64,000 bases of DNA from Ruminococcus sp. YRD2003 (GTDB lineage: Bacteria > Bacillota > Clostridia > Oscillospirales > Ruminococcaceae). Positions 62,740 to 64,000 of the stretch are shown piece after piece; position 1 is the stretch's first letter; the number at the start of each line of letters is the position of its first letter. The DNA is taken from the NCBI GenBank assembly GCA_900109435.1, contig FNZT01000005.1:1-64000 (forward strand). Reading direction: 5' to 3'. Made by a program: the position numbers and the translations under genes. The notes under the pieces are model-generated. The model saw only the letters and a list, made by a program, of their open reading frames with translations, searched no databases and was not told where the DNA came from.

Positions 62740-63822
62740 ATGGATTCAAAAAAGAACACCATTGACTCGCTCATAGAGCAGGGTCAGGCAAACGGAAAGC
62801 TCACGACAAAGGAGATAACAGACGCCCTTGAAGAGCTCGACTTCGACGTTGACCAGATAAACAGCTTCTACGACAGGTGCGAGGCGCTCAACATCGAGAT
62901 AGTCGAGGACATGAACGTCGATACCGACCTGAAGATAGGCATGGATTCGTCTATCACGGACGACCTCGAAATGGCGCTCTCCACCGAGGGTATCGCCATC
63001 GACGACCCTGTAAAGATATACCTCAAGGAGATAGGACGTGTTCCCCTTCTCACGACCGAGGAAGAGATAGAGCTCGCACAGCGAATGGCAAAGGGCGACA
63101 AATACGCGAAGAAGCGTCTCTCCGAGGCTAACCTCCGCCTTGTAGTCAGCATCGCGAAGAAGTATGTCGGCAGAGGGATGCAGTTCCTTGACCTCATACA
63201 GGAGGGCAACCTCGGACTCATCAAGGCAGTCGAGAAGTTCGACTACACCAAGGGCTTCAAGTTCTCGACCTACGCCACATGGTGGATACGTCAGGCTATC
63301 ACGCGAGCCATTGCCGACCAGGCGCGTACTATCCGAATCCCCGTACATATGGTAGAGACCATCACAAAAGTAAAGAAGGTATCGAGCCAGCTCCTCCACG
63401 AAAACGGTCACGACCCCAGCCCCGAGGAGATAGCGGAGAAGCTCAATATGCCTGTGGACAAGGTACGCGAGATAATGCGTGTCGCTCAGGACCCCGTATC
63501 GCTTGAAACACCTATCGGCGAGGAGGAGGACAGCCACCTCGGCGACTTCATCCCCGACGACGACGCGCCCGCACCTGCGGAAGCAGCATCGCACACACTG
63601 CTGAAGGAGCAGCTCAACGAGGTGCTCAACACTCTCACAGACAGGGAGGCAAAGGTACTGAAGCTCCGTTTCGGACTTGAAGACGGCAAGGCACGCACGC
63701 TTGAAGAGGTAGGACAGCGTTTTGACGTAACACGTGAGCGTATCCGCCAGATAGAGGCAAAAGCACTGCGCAAGCTCCGTCACCCGAGCCGCAGCAAGAA
63801 GGTCAAGGATTTCCTCGATTAA
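62740..63822 (+). CDS. rpoD: Primary sigma factor (sigma-A / RpoD)
   Basis: The housekeeping sigma factor (360 aa), which would read the TTGACA/TATAAT promoters seen all over this window. Region 1.2-2 has [17 protein letters not shown], region 2 [27 protein letters not shown] and [17 protein letters not shown], region 3 EEIAEKLNM, and region 4 [34 protein letters not shown] precedes the ATG. dnaG lies 80 bp upstream. Confidence 0.97.
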   Translation: MDSKKNTIDSLIEQGQANGKLTTKEITDALEELDFDVDQINSFYDRCEALNIEIVEDMNVDTDLKIGMDSSITDDLEMALSTEGIAIDDPVKIYLKEIGRVPLLTTEEEIELAQRMAKGDKYAKKRLSEANLRLVVSIAKKYVGRGMQFLDLIQEGNLGLIKAVEKFDYTKGFKFSTYATWWIRQAITRAIADQARTIRIPVHMVETITKVKKVSSQLLHENGHDPSPEEIAEKLNMPVDKVREIMRVAQDPVSLETPIGEEEDSHLGDFIPDDDAPAPAEAASHTLLKEQLNEVLNTLTDREAKVLKLRFGLEDGKARTLEEVGQRFDVTRERIRQIEAKALRKLRHPSRSKKVKDFLD

Positions 63823-63834
63823 TAGCCAATCATT

Positions 63835-63862
63835 AAGGACTGCATATTGCAGTCCTTTTATT
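63835..63862 (+). terminator. Terminator after rpoD
   Basis: AAGGACTGCA (63835-63844), loop TAT, TGCAGTCCTT (63848-63857), then TTATTTTTT. Confidence 0.9.
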
Positions 63863-63887
63863 TTTTCAAAAAAGCTCAAATCAGGTA

Positions 63888-63916
63888 TTGACAAATAGAT
63901 ATATATATGCTAAACT
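63888..63916 (+). promoter_or_regulatory. Promoter of the last, partial gene
   Basis: TTGACA (63888-63893), 17-bp spacer, TAAACT (63911-63916). ATATACAG-type repeats follow around 63921-63948 and might be an operator. Confidence 0.75.
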
Positions 63917-63966
63917 GTACATATACAGATATATACACGCATATACAGTATAAACAGGAGCGCTTC

Positions 63967-64000
63967 ATGAAGATAATAATAAAAAACAGCTCAACTCTGC
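63967..64000 (+). CDS. Unidentified gene, 5' end only
   Basis: ATG 63967 lies 7 bp after CAGGAG and begins MKIIIKNSSTL before the window ends. Promoter, spacing and start support a real gene; too little is present to identify it. Confidence 0.5.
   Translation, partial: MKIIIKNSSTL

Overview
The window looks like a chromosomal segment of a cellulosome-producing Ruminococcus-like Firmicute (Ruminococcaceae/Oscillospiraceae; R. flavefaciens or R. albus group is my inference). The grounds are seven secreted proteins with complete or partial dockerin modules, Thr-rich linkers, GH44 and GH16 enzymes, a trimeric [FeFe] hydrogenase, Firmicute-type L27 with its Prp protease, Shine-Dalgarno sequences close to AGGAGG, and many near-consensus sigma-A promoters with 17-bp spacers. 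No phage, plasmid, IS transposase, tRNA or CRISPR array was seen.

Layout. 1-1024: the 5' end of a 16S rRNA gene (minus) with two tandem promoters. 1025-9470: one six-gene sortase-pilus operon (signal peptidase I, large tip-like protein, backbone pilin, sortase C, minor pilin, second sortase) behind a perfect promoter. 9491-12277: a MITE-like palindrome, a TetR regulator with twin operators, a GH36 alpha-galactosidase, then a short relative of the MITE. 12285-27003: polysaccharide and cell-surface genes, namely a dockerin GH44 with an XRE regulator, a dockerin leucine-rich-repeat protein, a three-gene ABC exporter, a dockerin twin-GH16 lichenase, an AraC regulator, an aminotransferase and a dockerin transglutaminase-like protein.

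27049-40078: the hydABC electron-bifurcating hydrogenase operon with Rex-like sites, a membrane protein, a DUF4250 protein, a dockerin repeat protein, a ~300-bp palindromic element, a sugar-binding-domain/GGDEF protein, an acyl-CoA ligase with a thioesterase, and a NUDIX hydrolase. 40136-45473: mntP behind a yybP-ykoY manganese riboswitch, a GNAT acetyltransferase, yebC-mrnC-obgE, and rplU-prp-rpmA. 45632-53849: moxR-DUF58-transglutaminase followed without a gap by a dockerin C39-like peptidase, then prmA and an unknown gene. 54069-64000: a secreted half-dockerin protein, rpsB-tsf, a ylmC-like gene, a 52-residue protein that is little more than a sorting-signal-like sequence, an M50 protease, rpmE, yigZ, dgt-dnaG-rpoD, and the start of one more gene.

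Working together: the pilus operon supplies an adhesive fibre; the dockerin proteins would dock on scaffoldins encoded elsewhere to attack beta-glucan and xyloglucan; GH36, the ABC exporter, the regulators and the sugar-sensing GGDEF protein suggest carbohydrate-responsive control; HydABC disposes of fermentation electrons. At least four families of palindromic intergenic elements sit between genes, one of them in five places, and they are the least explained structure here. I did not find a clear new defence or mobile system.
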